Below, in pieces: positions 14,011-27,136 of a stretch of 64,000 nucleotides of DNA. Source of the stretch: Isoetes taiwanensis. Its lineage: Eukaryota > Streptophyta > Lycopodiopsida > Isoetales > Isoetaceae. The number at the start of each line of letters is the position of its first letter. Within the stretch, counting starts at the first letter, position 1. A program made the translations under genes and the position numbers. Location: assembly GCA_021234155.1 (NCBI GenBank), contig JAJEKV010000593.1, positions 62,001-126,000 on the forward strand, read 5' to 3'. A model generated the notes under the pieces. The model worked only from the letters and a program-made list of their open reading frames with translations, did no database searches and was not told where the DNA came from.

Positions 14011-17000
14011 CAGATTTGTAGTCCGATAGTATTTGCGTTCCTTCTCCTTCTCACAAATCTCGGCGGTGGTCTTCACGATAAAGCCTATGCGCCTATTTTC
14101 GCCGATCACAAGTATTTCGTGAAAGATCTTGGGCGCAAGCATTCTGCGGTTGATCCTCTTATCGGTAACAACTTAGCTTCAAAAGCGGTGGCGGCATTAT
14201 CTTATTCATGTTTTGGGTTCGATCCGGCATTGGGTATGCATCATTTCGCTATGATTTAGATACATGTCCATTTTTTCTCAAAAGCGATGATTAGTATATG
14301 ATTTGCTCGTGCATAGATTAGAAGGGGCGGGGAGGAAAAAGATGCAAAGGCGGCCAATCATAGACTATTGTATCTATGCAATGGGCTTTGTCATCTCAAA
14401 CAAGTACATTCGGTTAAACTTGCCATTCGACGATAATATTTGTGGTTATGGCGACATTGCAGATCGCCCTTCTACATTTTGTGCTTGGAAATGCGACATT
14501 TTGTGCTTCACTTTCTCCAAGCGGTGTTGTGTTGCGGTATATTATGAAGAAGTTTACACTTGCTCCAAGCGGACTTCAAGAACCACACTCCTCTTCTCTG
14601 AGGTTCACGGGCTTTATAACAAATGTAACTATGCATAAATCTGCTGCAACTATGCATTGTTATTTTATTAATCTGATCCGATATTTCATTGTTATGGTTA
14701 AGCTTTGCCATTATCTAAAGTTATCAAAATACTTATTGCATATCTCTGCGGCTTGCTGCGCTTTCAATTGGAAGATAGAGGTGGAGTCGACCAATCTAAG
14801 AAATTTGGATTTAGGCTCCAACCTTATCAGGGGCGCCATCCATGCTTCATCTTCTATGATGGCGCACATCCATCGATGAGGGATCAACACGGTTATGCAG
14901 CCGGGTATGGCTTGCACTTTCTATTATTGTTTTCTGTTCTCTTGCCACCAAATAAATGATGGCTATGGTCTTCTGATATATTTTATGTTTTTGCAGATCT
15001 ACAGAGATTTTTGCCATTCCTAGCAAAGATACAGATCCTAGATCCTAGGATGGCGCCATTACATTGCGATTCTTTGTTGCAATTTGGTCGTTTTGAGTTT
15101 ATGCGATTTGTGGTTTTGAAGTTTTTGTAGCGGTTGTATACTTCTCGCATTTCCAATCCCTCGGTTACGCCTCTTCTAGACTCCCAATAGACAATCTTGA
15201 ATATATCTATATCTGAGATACCCTCAAGATCTAGGTTTCTTCAGTGTTATGCTTCTGAAAAACCTAGCCTTCATATTCATATCTAGGTTAAAAGCTGCGC
15301 TAGTGTTGTTACTTTCAGTCGGAGGTATAAAGATGAGAGGGAAAGGGAGTACGTTTTCTGGATGGTGTTTTGCTTTGGAAGCTTTTGTTGGGCATGATAT
15401 TCGCTCCTAGGCTTGAGTCCACCCTAGGGAAATGTTGTACCTCAGCTCATTATTTTTGCGATTTCATAATTTTTTACCCACCCAACGGACATATTCAAAC
15501 CGCCGGATTCTGGTAAGAAACCTATTTTCATTTCTACATTTTAGCTTCAAACTCACTATACATGCTCTTTGCCCCAATTTCGTTTTTTCTTGCCTAGGCA
15601 CGACATTCAGCTGTACACTATACCCCCTTCTACTAGTACTAGATTTGGCAGTGCAAACTATGGGTCATTTGAAGACGAAGCTCCTTTGTTAGAAGAATTG
15701 GGTATTAATCCATCTCAAATTTGGCAAAAGAGTCTTCTTTGTTCTTAATCCATTAAGAACAAACCCAGATCTTCACGAAGATGCTGACTTATCAGGGCCC
15801 TTCTTATTTTGTATGGTCTTTGGCATTCTACATGGGAAGCTCAATTTTGGTGTGATTTTAGGGATGGGGACTTGTGGCTTCCATAATTCTGTATATTGTC
15901 TTTAACCTTTTGGCTGGCACAAATGGGCGTCTAGATCTTTAGATGTTGTAGCCTGGTAGGCTACTGCATGATTCCAATGATCATGTTGTCTGCACTTGCC
16001 ATTTTTATTCCTTCTTATTCTTAATTTACCGGTGAATTCATCTCATAAAGCATCTATACGAAGTAAGTTTGATTCTGCTGCGGGAGGAGCAGTTAAGTCG
16101 GGGCATGGAGTTGAGCTCATGGAGTCGAGCTCATGGATTATTCCAACACAATCATGAAAATTGAGGTACATGCAAGGTCTTCATTATGTGCTCTAGCATC
16201 AACTTTGTTTGGAATCTACTAAAAGCGTTGAAGTTGGATGTTTTTATTCTTAACCAACTCTTTGCGGGGTGTTGTAGAAGCTAAAGTTGATCAATCTAAT
16301 GTTACGGCTTTAAAACCAAGATCGAATAGCTTGATGAAAAGCGGAAGTCGAGAGGTGCCTCAACGTTGGCTCTCGGTATGATGAGCGAAAATGCGGCTTT
16401 ACCCTTTGTCGACCATGATCAGGTATTTCTTGGAAAATGGGCGAAGTTAATTGAACCATAAAGACCAGCGATGTTTTGAGAAATTGTTGTGTCCCTAGCT
16501 TGATCTCATCTTTAACTTTTGTGAACCTAAGTCTTCATTGACTGCTACATGACTAAAGACACATGATCGGACAGCTATAGATTCTCGTGTTCTAGCAAGC
16601 CTTTTGTGTATCATGTCTTGGATATGCGGTATCTCCATTCTAATTAAGCAACATTTAATTCTCCATATGATTTTCAATTTATCGATCATTGTTGGTCTGT
16701 GCTACTCATGTTTCCATGTTTGAGATGAGTATGCTTGGCAGAATTTCGAAAAATCTTTTGCCATTATATAATATAAAAATTCACTTTATCCTTTATATCT
16801 GAGGCATTTTCTGCTTTGCTACTATGTTAATTCTCACTTTTATTTTTGTCGGATAGTGTACACGGGCATGCTTGAGTTTACTTGTCGTGCTTGCCCCCCA
16901 TGCTGAAGAGCACAGATACCTTGTGGCATATCCATGTATCATGATATACTCTGCTTTTGCACTCCTGGTGCTGTTTTAATTGCAAGCAAGTTGAAGCTCG

Positions 17001-20000
17001 TGCCCTCAAATTAAGATGAAGTTTTGTGATTGATTGGCAACACAGATTTGAAACCTGCTCGGTCTAAATTGATGGAAGAATATGAACTTTTCTGGTCTCT
17101 CGTTTTTAGGGCGGGTATAAATTCCGTCTATAACAAAGTAGTCTTTTCCAAAAGGAGAACCACGATATCGGTCTTTGTTTTCATGGTGCAGTGGCGATAT
17201 TTTCATGTGTTTTATGCTTAATCGCTCTTGCTAATTGATAAATCACCCGGCATTTGATGTGATCCTAAATGATTATCATAAATGGGATAAATGTTGAAGC
17301 TTCGATCTCTGCTTTAAAAGCGTTCTAATCTTGCTTACATTATTTTGCCTTTGAGAATCACGCTCCAATTTAGCAAACTGTATTCTTTGCACTTTTGACT
17401 TAATATGGCATGTTCAAGGTATATGGAAAGAAAGTGTGGGCTATGTTTTTCCTCTTGAGTGATTAAGCTAGAATATGGCGGGGGTTGCGCTTGTTGTTGG
17501 ATTAGCGGTGTTGAAACTGGCTCCTATTAGGTAGGAGCTGCCAATTATCTTTGCAAATGAGTGGTGAAATTTGCTAATGTCCATTGTACTTTGGACTATC
17601 CATCAAATTCTTTTTTTTTCCTTCCCTTTTGTGGGGAGATAGATTAGCATATGTTGTCTACGGAAACACTTTTCGTTGTTCTTTGCACATGGAGCACAAT
17701 TTGAATTTGCTTGTTGCAGCCAGAAATCAACTCAAAAACCTTAGGATCGCTTTATGCGGCCGGAAATTTGCTCGAGGTATGATCTATATTTGGATCCATT
17801 TGTTGATAGCTAGGTTAGGCATTTGTTGAAGGCTTTTCCTTTGATTTTTATGCGTTAATCTGAGAAAATTGAATCTGCGCTATGATAAAATGCGGACCTT
17901 TATGGAAACTAGTTGTTAAAGGTCCGCTAGTAGAGGCGGGTTGTGGCATTATGCGGTTGGGTTGTGCTAGTGATATGTAGGTCGAATTTTTCGTTTTATG
18001 GCGAGGGTTAGGCAGGGGTTTATTTTTCATGGAAGTCTTGGTCGATTTTGCATTACATCAAGATTTGGACTCTTTCTAGAAAGATCGTTTGATTATATTT
18101 GTGTTATTTTGCGGGTTAATTCGCCGGTTGTTATTGCAGCCTTACAAAACTTCGGCGAGTTAGGAAATTCTGCGTGGCTTTGGTTTTGAGAAGCTGGTTT
18201 ATAGAGAGAAGGATTAGGGGGACAAAGCGGTCAGAGCAAACTATATTGTAAATTCATTGTGAAGCTGCTTTTGTTCACTTTGCTTCTTCTTTCATTAGGT
18301 CATTAAGCGTGATAATGTTTCTTCTTCTTTGCCGCTTGGGAGAATAACTACTCCGACATATGCGGCATGTATATGTCTCTGTGGTAGATTATTTTGGTCA
18401 TACGGTGGATCCAATATGCTCATATACACTTCTCGCTCATCTTGATGCAACCAAAAAACCGCCAATCTAGAATTGGTAAATGCAGGTGTTATTTGCATGC
18501 AAGATAGCGGCAACTTCTTCTAGCAATGGATCCATTCGATTGTCAAAAAATTTGTATATTCATGTTTTCATCCTCTTTACTAATCCACGGTATGGATTTA
18601 TTGTATCTAAGGTTCTTTGCTACTTCGCATGACCCACGTAAGAGGTATGTTTTTCAGGGGCAATTTTCGTCGCATGCAATTTTACATTATTTGTTCTTTT
18701 GTAGCATAGTTGCCACATTCATTGGTGGCATCCCCAACCACAGGCTACTCGCTTTTTTGAAGAAAATGAGGCTTCAACCATTGGCCCATTTAAATAGATA
18801 TTATTTTTCATCTCGTGGCTTAGTCCACATTGACATATGTACATGTAAGATTGATTGTGCTATTTAATAGCCTCCAGGGTTTTTGCATCTGCCTATAGTT
18901 GCTAAAATAGACATATGCATCCAACAAAAACAGTATGGACGATTTTAATCTCTGAAATTGGTCTAGAGTAGGGGATTGTTGTCCATGTTCATTTGCTCCT
19001 ACATTTGGACCACTGATTTGTTTGACAGATATGAGTTGCACCTTAGAAGTTCCATGATGATTTCATCCTAGGTTGATGACTTCATAGGAGGATTTCGATG
19101 ATTCGCATGGCTTATTTTGTTAAAAAATTACCTAAATATCTACACTAGATGGGAGTGGCATCCAAATAATAACACCTATATTTACATGTTACAAGAATTT
19201 ATCGCGGCGGCATTCGCCGCCGCAGTCAGGTTTGGTTCGATAATATCAGGAATCAAGAAATTTAAATGAATGCAAGTGGAATAATTTTGGTTCTAAAATT
19301 ATTGTAGTATTAAAGGAAATTGGAATGGGGTACATGTTTATGGAAGATCTAGCACGATTTCAAACTTGCTATTTTGTCTAATAAAGTCTTGCATTCTGTT
19401 AACCAATCAATGGGATTGATTTCTTGAACTGCAATCTTTTGTCTCTGTCTGTTCATGTGCTCAGTTTGCATGATGAGCAGACGGAATATTCGAGCAGCCC
19501 ATAGTGGTTGCCATACAACTTCAAATTCTAATAGTGCTCAAATCCGCAACTTTCTCATGAACTTTTAATTTTTGCTATGCAACTTTTTTATGAATTTCAT
19601 TTTTTGTACCGCAATTACAACATTGTCAAATATTCAAAGGTTGTGTCTCCAATCGATGACCAAAACACACAGTGTCCCAAGGAAATACGCATGAGCCGTA
19701 GCTAAGAAAGATTGGTTCTTATTTCAACGTAGCTACCAATACACAAATCGACTTCATGTACATTGGTTTTAACTACCCATTACATTTACAAGCTTCGACA
19801 ATGCCAAAGCGTTATAAATAAGTAAACTACCATTGTCCTAAAGCAATAACTAATATCCTAAACTCTACACACTCCATTACCCTTTCTAGAGTTAGTAATG
19901 TAATGTGGTGTAATTCAAGTAAGATGCCATGGAACTCGGCTTAAAATGTGGGTGTTAAATTATTTTGCAAGTGATAAAATGACCTAGGGTAACTAACAAA

Positions 20001-20291
20001 ATTTTCACAAGTCTCTCTACCAAAAATTGCCCGCACATTTGATCATTATTTGGCCAATATTTTGGGTGGGAGTTTGACTAGAGGTTTGATAGAAATGGAA
20101 GCAAAAATTAACCATGAGTTTCACCAGATCTTGATAGAGAGTTGATTTGCGAGTACAACTTTCACTTTAACTTTGGTAAGTAGCCTTAATAGAATCTTTG
20201 GTAACTTAGAAATCTTATAGAAATTTACAAAGTTTATACTTATACATATGTACATACATATATATCAAATACTTGTATATACTTGTTATAC
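14011..20291. other. About 6.3 kb with no recognisable gene
   Basis: Only short frames, none assignable. A frame near 14043-14260 reads smoothly for about 70 codons (ending near SYSCFGFDPALG) but matches nothing I know. A frame near 14790 has one LRR-like motif, LRNLDLGSNLIRGAI, with no partners. 18526-18867 is open for 113 codons without a signature. 19200-20291 is very AT-rich. Broken genes may be present but are not identifiable. Confidence 0.35.
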
Positions 20292-21383
20292 CTTGAGGGC
20301 AATTAATGAGCTAATGGCCTTAGAATTCGGTTTGGAACTCTCTGATAGTAAATAAACGCCCTACATTCTTCCATAATCTCATGTTTACTTGCTTGGGAGT
20401 TCTGGAGTATTTTAGGAGAGGGCAGCCTAAGATATTCATCTTGAATTCTATGCTGACCATCAAGGTTATGTTTGGTATGCAAAGAGATGAGTTCTAACAA
20501 CATATCTGAGAAGGCTAATATCCCTTAAACAGGCGTAGTCCAGTCTTATTTTACTCCAGGTAGTAAGTCTGGTAACACTAGTATTGCAAAGATTTCTAAA
20601 AATTGGCATGGAAATAAATCCTAGTAGGTCATACATGGATAAAGGGTCATATTGGTTTAGGAAGTATGATTTGGGAAGCATTGGTGACAATGAATCTTGT
20701 ATTGTTTTTAACATATGAGGCTTAAAGGTTGATATGTCGATTTTGCTGGGTCACCTTGTAAAGGAACGTTAGGAATTAGGAATTATGATATAATACACGA
20801 AAATGGACTTATGTTTTTCTAGAGTGAGCAAGTGGAACTGGACAAGATTTTTGTCACGTATGGTATCTATCCGTTGACAGAAAGACAAAACTATACGTGT
20901 GGCATCCATACGGTATAAACTTTATTTTTAAAGCTAGATAGGGTAATTAATTAAATAACTCCTTCCGTATACCTAATTTTTTCGTAAACTAGGAATACAT
21001 TTTAGGGTTCTTACTTTTAGCTGACTCTCTTACGATACCACGCCGCCGGATTCCTTCTGTGCTAGCTATGGCTATACCTGGACACTATGGAAAGCAATGT
21101 TTGATGGACTCGACCATAAAAGCTACAACAGTGGGCGGTTTTAATGTATTTGAACAAGCATGTTTTTCGATCTATTGTCCTATCTGAAATCATGAATCTG
21201 AGATATGGTAAATCAAAGATTAGTGCCAGATTTTTGGCATACTGTCATAGCCGGACCAGAGCTTTCGAGCGACTTTTCTTAAGACACGGTATGTCTTATT
21301 TGCTTTCAACCAACTTCTAAGCTTTGTTTCTCTCCGCCTTGCAAAATACCTTTCTGTGCATTAGTTCTTTCTTTAGTCTTCAC

Positions 21384-21716
21384 ATGACGAGACCAGAGGG
21401 ATCTTGTAATAAGAAACCCACCAAGCTGGATATACTTGGAATGCTTAAAGAAGCTGGTGTGGATTGTAGCTTTGTAGGCAGAAATGATGGGGCTGCTGTT
21501 AAGAAAGCAGAATTAGTGCAGATGGCAGCCAAATTTGGCATTGATATATATCTCAAGAAGAAAAATCAGGCTGGAAAACGCCCTGTGATTGATAGCTTTC
21601 AGGATCTCACAAAGGAGACGAACTTGGATCACACATTTCCAAAGACTGTGAATGCTGGCAGTATAGTACCAAGTCAAGAGGTCGAATCTGCTAATGGAGA
21701 CGTCCCTCTTAATCAG
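21384..21716 (+). CDS. Penelope-like element polyprotein, exon 1 (N-terminal domain)
   Basis: ATG at 21384 (MTRPEGSCNKKPTKLDILG) opens 111 codons to LNQ, followed by a GT donor at 21717 in phase 0. An upstream in-frame ATG exists at 21324, but the stretch before 21384 is not coding-like. Residues about 14-60 (KLDILGMLKEAGVDCSF, then KKAELVQMAAKFGIDI) look like two short helices joined by a turn, reminiscent of SAP-type or other helix-extended-loop-helix DNA-binding modules; that assignment is inference. The next part is lysine-rich. The same exon is repeated intact at 28402-28734 in the partial copy. Confidence 0.55.
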
Positions 21717-22180
21717 GTCCCTTTTTCTTGTTTACATTTTACTGATCTTCAAACAATGGGAGGGTTTAAAATAATTTTACTGCTAAGTTGTTTGTCTGAT
21801 TCATGTCCTAGAATTAAGATTAGAGAAATCGGTTGCTTGCATTCTTTCTTGCATAATCTGTTACACCTCTCTTTATACTCCTGGCTATATCTCAAACCAA
21901 ATGGCTCAAGCTCACGACAACAACAACATGAAGTCTGATATCATAACAGAACAGGAAGTCTCTTCTACCCTTACTATTTGATTTTGTGAACTTCCATTTT
22001 CATGATTACTATTATTTGTCTATCTTTATGAATATGTTTCTGCATATGGTTGAAAGGCGTTCAGCCAGAAAACTCTTTTGCTTACCTGCATGTCTATTCA
22101 CTTCTTACCCATTTTTTGGCTAATTAGTGTCTGTTGGACTGCAGGTAACCAGAGTTTTCTCTACCTACTCTATTTTTCAG
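21717..22180 (+). other. Predicted intron 1 of the Penelope-like element
   Basis: Donor CAG before gtccct at 21717; polypyrimidine tract and acceptor 'ctctatttttcag' ending at 22180. Both flanking exons are in phase 0. An alternative acceptor, 'ggactgcag' ending at 22144, is also in frame. Confidence 0.5.
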
Positions 22181-22369
22181 CATGCTTTTGTTAAGCAAGA
22201 GAACCTGGAGCATTCTGAAGTATGTTTGCAATGGAAGCGAAAGTTTTTTGAAGAAGTTTTAGCTAAACCCAACAATCTTACTTTTTTCCAAACAACAGCC
22301 CTCTTTAAGATGTTCAGGTGGTATTATTTTCCTGAGTATTATTGTTCTAAATGCAAGGAGGCAGCAAAG
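22181..22369 (+). CDS. Penelope-like element polyprotein, exon 2
   Basis: 63 codons from HAFVKQENLEHSE to CKEAAK between a strong 'tatttttcag' acceptor and an AAG before gtctgg donor, phase 0 at both ends. The exon is rich in aromatic and charged residues and ends with a CSKC pair, which could be half of a metal-binding site. The family function is not recognised. The copy at 29198-29386 keeps the same frame, with Ala-Leu changed to Phe-Leu at one spot where CAGC reads CATT. Confidence 0.5.
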
Positions 22370-23136
22370 GTCTGGACCTAAGAACATTTGCTTGAACCTC
22401 TATATATTCTGCGGCTGTATAAGTATATGTCTTTAAGTATTCCAAAGTTTGAGTATTCTAAAAAGTCTATGTTTTACTGCTGAAAAAACTTGAACTGCTA
22501 CCACTGTATAAGTCAAGTTTAATAGGAAATATTTTTTTTTTTTTTTGAAATCAGGGTGTAAAATCTACACATAATGTTTTTGATATTAGATAATGACTTC
22601 TGTTTTACTGAGCTAAGGCATCCTTAAAGCATACAGGATTTGACAAGTATGAAGTTAGTAGGAATAGGTTAACAAATAGCTAAACATTGTCCAGGTTCAT
22701 GAATGATAAGGAAATGGCCATGGCATTTACTTAGCCAAGTATTAGTTTTGGAAAAAATTATGACACTAAAGGCACAGTCTAGTAAGCAAATGCATTTAGG
22801 GTTATTAAGTAGAGATGGAATGCTGGTTATGATTCCCCAAATATAAAAATGGGACTGATAAATTCGACTAGGTCACAGGTTAAACCTGGACTGGTTTTGA
22901 ATGGCTAAAGCTTGGTCTTTGTCGTTGGACATGGCTCAGGTGTAGGCTTGGTATATATTCGTGACTTCAGGGTACTGGTTTAACCAGTATGGGTCATAAA
23001 AAGCATTCTTACTTTACTTTCTAACCCAGCATGGGAACTGCATTCTGCTTACATATTTTTTTTCCTCTTATTAATTCCTTCATTAAAAATTTCTCTATAT
23101 TCTGGCATTTTTACTCACTATGCTTAAATTTTATAG
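22370..23136 (+). other. Predicted intron 2 of the Penelope-like element
   Basis: Runs from the donor gtctgg at 22370 to the acceptor 'aattttatag' ending at 23136. It contains a T-run near 22540. The pseudo-LTR boundary at 22958 falls inside it, so the partial second copy ends within this intron. Confidence 0.45.
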
Positions 23137-24767
23137 GAAGGAGCCAATGTAAATGTTGGGATTAATCCTCGTATCAATGAGCTAAATGATGGCATGGAAA
23201 TGCAATGGTGTCAACAGCTGCTTAACATTGGATATGGGAATCTTACTTGTGCTGCACCTAATATGGCTGTACAAACAGTCATTGCTTGCATCTTGAATAT
23301 GCAGCTACACAAGTATATCATTGCCAAAGAGAGCAGTATCAACGACCAAAATGATTCGGTTATTACACATTTGGGCATGTCTGGATTTCTGTCACTAGTA
23401 TGCAACTTCATGAAATCAGAATACAACATAAGTGTTTGTAAGGACCTGATTGACACTACCTATGGCAGGCTTTCCTTGAATCAATTCAATGCAACTGAAC
23501 GTGAAGCTGCCAATCTTAGGATATTTGTCAAATGCCTCACTGCACTTGAAAGAGCCAATGGAGTAAAGTTCACGTTCCCTTCAGTCAACAATTCAAGGAG
23601 AACACGCATTCCAGCTGCACAGAATATGGTTATACCTAATGCCAATCTGGAAAACTGCCTATTTAATGTCAACATGCTAACTGATGAACAGAGGGCAGCA
23701 TTTGGTGTTCCTCAAGCTGAGAACATAATCGATAGAGAAGTTGTGGAAGAGGAAAGGTTACCAATTAATATGCTGAATTTCTTCAACTGTGGGAGGTTCC
23801 CAATTATGACTTCTAGGGAGGTTGAATCACATGGCAGTCAATACCAACAAGCTCTATGGAAAAGCAAAAACTTAGGTGTTATTGCACCGATAAGTCAGGA
23901 GGCATGGAAGAATCTGGCATCCATCCACAACCAAGAGATGATTGATGCTCACAAAAATGCTGATAACTTTATTCGAACTGTTGAAAAGCTTGAGATCACA
24001 CTGCCTTTCTCAGCTAATTGCTTTGGTTTCACCTGCAGCAATAGTAAACAGGTTTTTATTGGCCAGAAAAGTCATCAAGCCCGTGTTGATGAAAGAAGAC
24101 ACGAGTTCTATATCAAGAAAATGTGGAGAACATTTTGCCCTTTTGTTAAATGCAAGTGTGACAAAGCTGCTAAAGATAATGGTGACTGCCCGGACACCAT
24201 CATATGGATTGATCATGCCATTTGGTACCTCATGAATAATCTGGACAAAGCTTGGCCAGAACACACAGTCCCAATCAGATTTGCCTTCTTCACTTCAGTT
24301 CTAGCCACAAAACCATTCAAGAATGCCATCATTGCATTCCTTGGATACCTCAAAGTCAGGGATATTCTCTTCAAAATGACAATCAAATTTGCTGATGATA
24401 TGAATGCCGATCTCAGCAAGGATTTTGGAGGTACAAGACTCACAGATATTCTGGAAAAAACTGTTAAACCAATGAAATTTCTCCTTAGCAAGCAGCAGGA
24501 GAAAAATGAGAACAATGGTGAAAGTTGCAGCAATGGAAATCGAAAAAGGTCAAGTGAACCTGACAGCCCAGCTAGCTCCATTGTTATGCCTCCTAAATTA
24601 TATAAAAGGCCTGATACAACTTTCTCCAAGGGATCAGATAATTATAGCAATGATATCATTGAGCTGGATGACACAAGCATTATAGGTGATGGTTCTGTTA
24701 CCAAGGCAAAAATATACACGGCAAAAAGGAGCTATGAAGCACTCCCTTGCAACTTCAACGTGGTGAA
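23137..24767 (+). CDS. Penelope-like element polyprotein, exon 3 (large region of unknown function)
   Basis: About 543 codons, EGANVNVGINPRINELNDGM onward. The frame is open from the acceptor at 23136, 19 codons upstream of the first ATG (23194), in phase with exon 2. Visible features are a Cys-rich patch CPFVKCKCDKAAKDNGDC around 24140-24190, a hydrophobic helix-rich middle, and an acidic and Ser-rich C-terminal linker with a basic NRKRSSEPDSPASS stretch (possible nuclear signal). No GIY-YIG, protease or known nucleocapsid motif was seen. A perfect donor, gtaagt, at 24768 precedes the TAA, so the frame probably splices to the RT exon. If unspliced it would end at 24771. Confidence 0.65.
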
Positions 24768-25029
24768 GTAAGTACTTTATTTTCATATCTACTTTGATAC
24801 ATTATTTTACTAGTTACATTAGAGTATGTTTGTACTGTAGTTTTCTGTAAACATTAGAGTACTACTGTTAATACCTAAAACTACATTTTAAAATGCATGT
24901 ATGCATGATTTCTTTTTTTGGGGGGATAATGCTACAAAACTTAAAACTAAAAAACATGTTCTAATGCCTACTTAGGCATTACGTTTAGATGATCCCAGTG
25001 ATCATGATACATTTTGTTTCATAACAGAG
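24768..25029 (+). other. Predicted intron 3 of the Penelope-like element
   Basis: Donor gtaagt at 24768 with the upstream exon ending in phase 2. The acceptor 'ttcataacagag' ending at 25029 gives AA plus C (Asn) and then runs in frame into the RT exon. The alternative acceptor two bases earlier (ending 25027) would suit a phase-0 donor. The 262-bp interval is AT-rich with a poly-T/G tract. Confidence 0.5.
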
Positions 25030-27136
25030 CAAGAGAGTTATGACCATTGATCAGGATGGGGACTGGGTCCTTACAACCACCAAAGTTAAATCTACGAAGA
25101 AATATGTGCATTTCTCGTTCTTCTCTAAAATGGTTAGCAAGGTTAAGTTTAATACTGTTTTCAAGGAAGTCCTTTACAGACATTTTGGGGATAAAGGCCT
25201 AAGTATCTATGAAAATACCTTATTCGGATGGAAGTATATCGGCAATTTGAAGGCCATATTCTACAAACCCAAACTAGTTTTTGCTAGTGAGAATAGCATG
25301 AAATGCCCATGCAACAATCCGACACTTAGTCAGTTTATTGATCAGGAAATTGGCCATATCAGGACAACTGATATTAACATAGTGCATCATAGAGCACTTA
25401 GAGGCATGTTCAGTATGGGTTTGAATCATATTCCTGATCACCCATTTACAATACCACGATTCAAAAAGGAATTGAGAATCACTATTGATCAGTTTTTTGG
25501 GGTTCACAGATTTTCATTTACTGACAAGGATAATGGTCTTATTGAAAAATGCAAAGCTGATATTCTAATGATTGCTGAAATAGTGGCCATGGAGGCAGTC
25601 AACCAGAACAGAGATAACAAGAAAATTTTCCTCATTGATGATGTGGATGTGCGTAGAAACATCAATTGGTTAAATAACAATCTCTATGTAGCAGGGGTTG
25701 ATAAGGCAGCCAACAATCCCTCCTTTATCTGTCCATACCACATCAGAATGAAGGCTTTCGAAAGACTTGAAAGCCAAGATTTTGAGAGATCGCAGCTTAC
25801 AGATACTAAAGTGGTTGAGCTTATTGAACAAGACATTCAATCTTTGGTCTGTAATATTAATCTGCAAAGTAAGGAACTGCCATACCTCCTAGGAATCTAT
25901 AAGGCACATAAAAGGGAATATCGTTGGATCACCAACGCCCACAACAGTATTTTCTCAGATATAGCATCATTAGTAGCTGCTGGCCTAAACTCTATACTGG
26001 AATTGTGGCCTAGAATCTGCAATGAAATCTGTGAGACATACAGTATTATGGGTAAATATATGATCAAAGCCTCATGGGTAGTTAACTCAATCTACGATGT
26101 AGTGGTAAACCTACCAAATAAAATTGACGACCTCTTTGTATGCGACATTACGAAGTGTTACGAAAACATTCCAATCGATGGGGAACAGGGTATATGTCAT
26201 GTTATGAGCATAATCTGTGACATTGCATGGAGTAGCCAACTGAAACAGCACAAGAACAATCGGTTGTGGTACACTTTCTCACAAAACGGTTCAGTGGAAG
26301 TATCATGGAAACATGTAAACCTTAAGAGTAAAAAATGGGCTTGTGTTAGTAAAAATGATTTCTGTAAAATTAACACATGGTTGCTTAAATGTTGTTTTCT
26401 CAAGATGGGTAGAAGCATATGGAGGCAGATTAAAGGTATACCCATGGGCTTCCCGTGTAGCCCATCTTGGTGTAACCTTTATCTTGCTTTTTTTGAACTG
26501 AATTTCATCACCAATCTATGCAAGGAGGATAAGCTATTGGTGGCAGCTTCATTCAGACATACATACAGGTACATTGACGACCTAATAGGCATAAACTGCT
26601 ATTGGATAAGGAAATACTTGAACATCAATCATGAAGAGCTGATAGAGAGTAGCAAATGTATTTATGATTTAAGTATTCTTGAGATTAAAGATGAAACTGT
26701 CTACTGGCCCATTGAAGGTGGTGACTTTGGTAATGGAAAGAAAGTTAATTTCTTGAATATGACCATTGAAGTGCTTAGTAGGGCACATGGTACATACTGC
26801 ACTTATAGATATGATAAACGTGACAAGTTACCGTTCACAGCAGCCAAGTTTATTCATGCAATAAGCTGCAGACCATACAATATGGCCTGTAATGTAATGA
26901 TCTCCCAAGTATTGCCATACTTGTACGTACATAGTAATCCTTGTATGGCTGCTGATGACCTATACCACCTGATGCAAGCATTCATCAACAATGGCTTCAA
27001 GGCAAAAGATGTTTGGAGGACTCTCCGTAAAGCTCTAAGGGATAATGACTTTCCTGGCTTACAATACGACTTCAGTACAATGTGCAATGAATTACGTAAA
27101 TACAGGTATGAAATTGTTATTATTGCTATTTTATAG
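25030..27136 (+). CDS. Penelope-type reverse transcriptase exon (RT exon 4)
   Basis: About 700 codons; the first ATG is at 25040 and residues are numbered from it. The RT motifs run in family order: pre-RT block GHIRTTDINIVHH (about 108-120); AGVDKAANNPSFIC (about 216-229); YKAHKREYRWI (about 287-297); motif A CDITKCYENIPI with Asp369; motif B KGIPMGFPCSPSWCNLYLAF (about 465-484); motif C RYIDDLIG with Asp513 and Asp514; NFLNMTIE; and a C-terminal helical block with IHAISCRPYN. GIPMG plus RYIDD and the N-terminal block are typical of Penelope-like and TERT-related RTs, not LTR or LINE RTs. All three catalytic aspartates are present. The frame ends at 27136 with no GIY-YIG domain. A donor-like CAG before gtatga at 27105 could alter the last residues only. 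Confidence 0.88.

Larger units (their letters stand above)
20292..22958 (+). repeat. Left direct repeat (pseudo-LTR) of the Penelope-like element
   Basis: 2,667 bp nearly identical to 27309-29974 at an offset of 7,017 bp. It starts at 'cttgagggcaattaatgagc' and ends at 'aggcttggtatatat'. It contains a non-coding leader, exons 1 and 2 and part of intron 2. There is no TG...CA terminal structure and no primer-binding site, so it is not a true LTR. Differences from the other copy cluster at CAG/CTG sites. Confidence 0.9.

Noticed and set aside
14760-14879. LRR gene on the plus strand
   Set aside because: Only one LRR-like motif (LRNLDLGSNLIRGAI), with no neighbours, cap or signal peptide.
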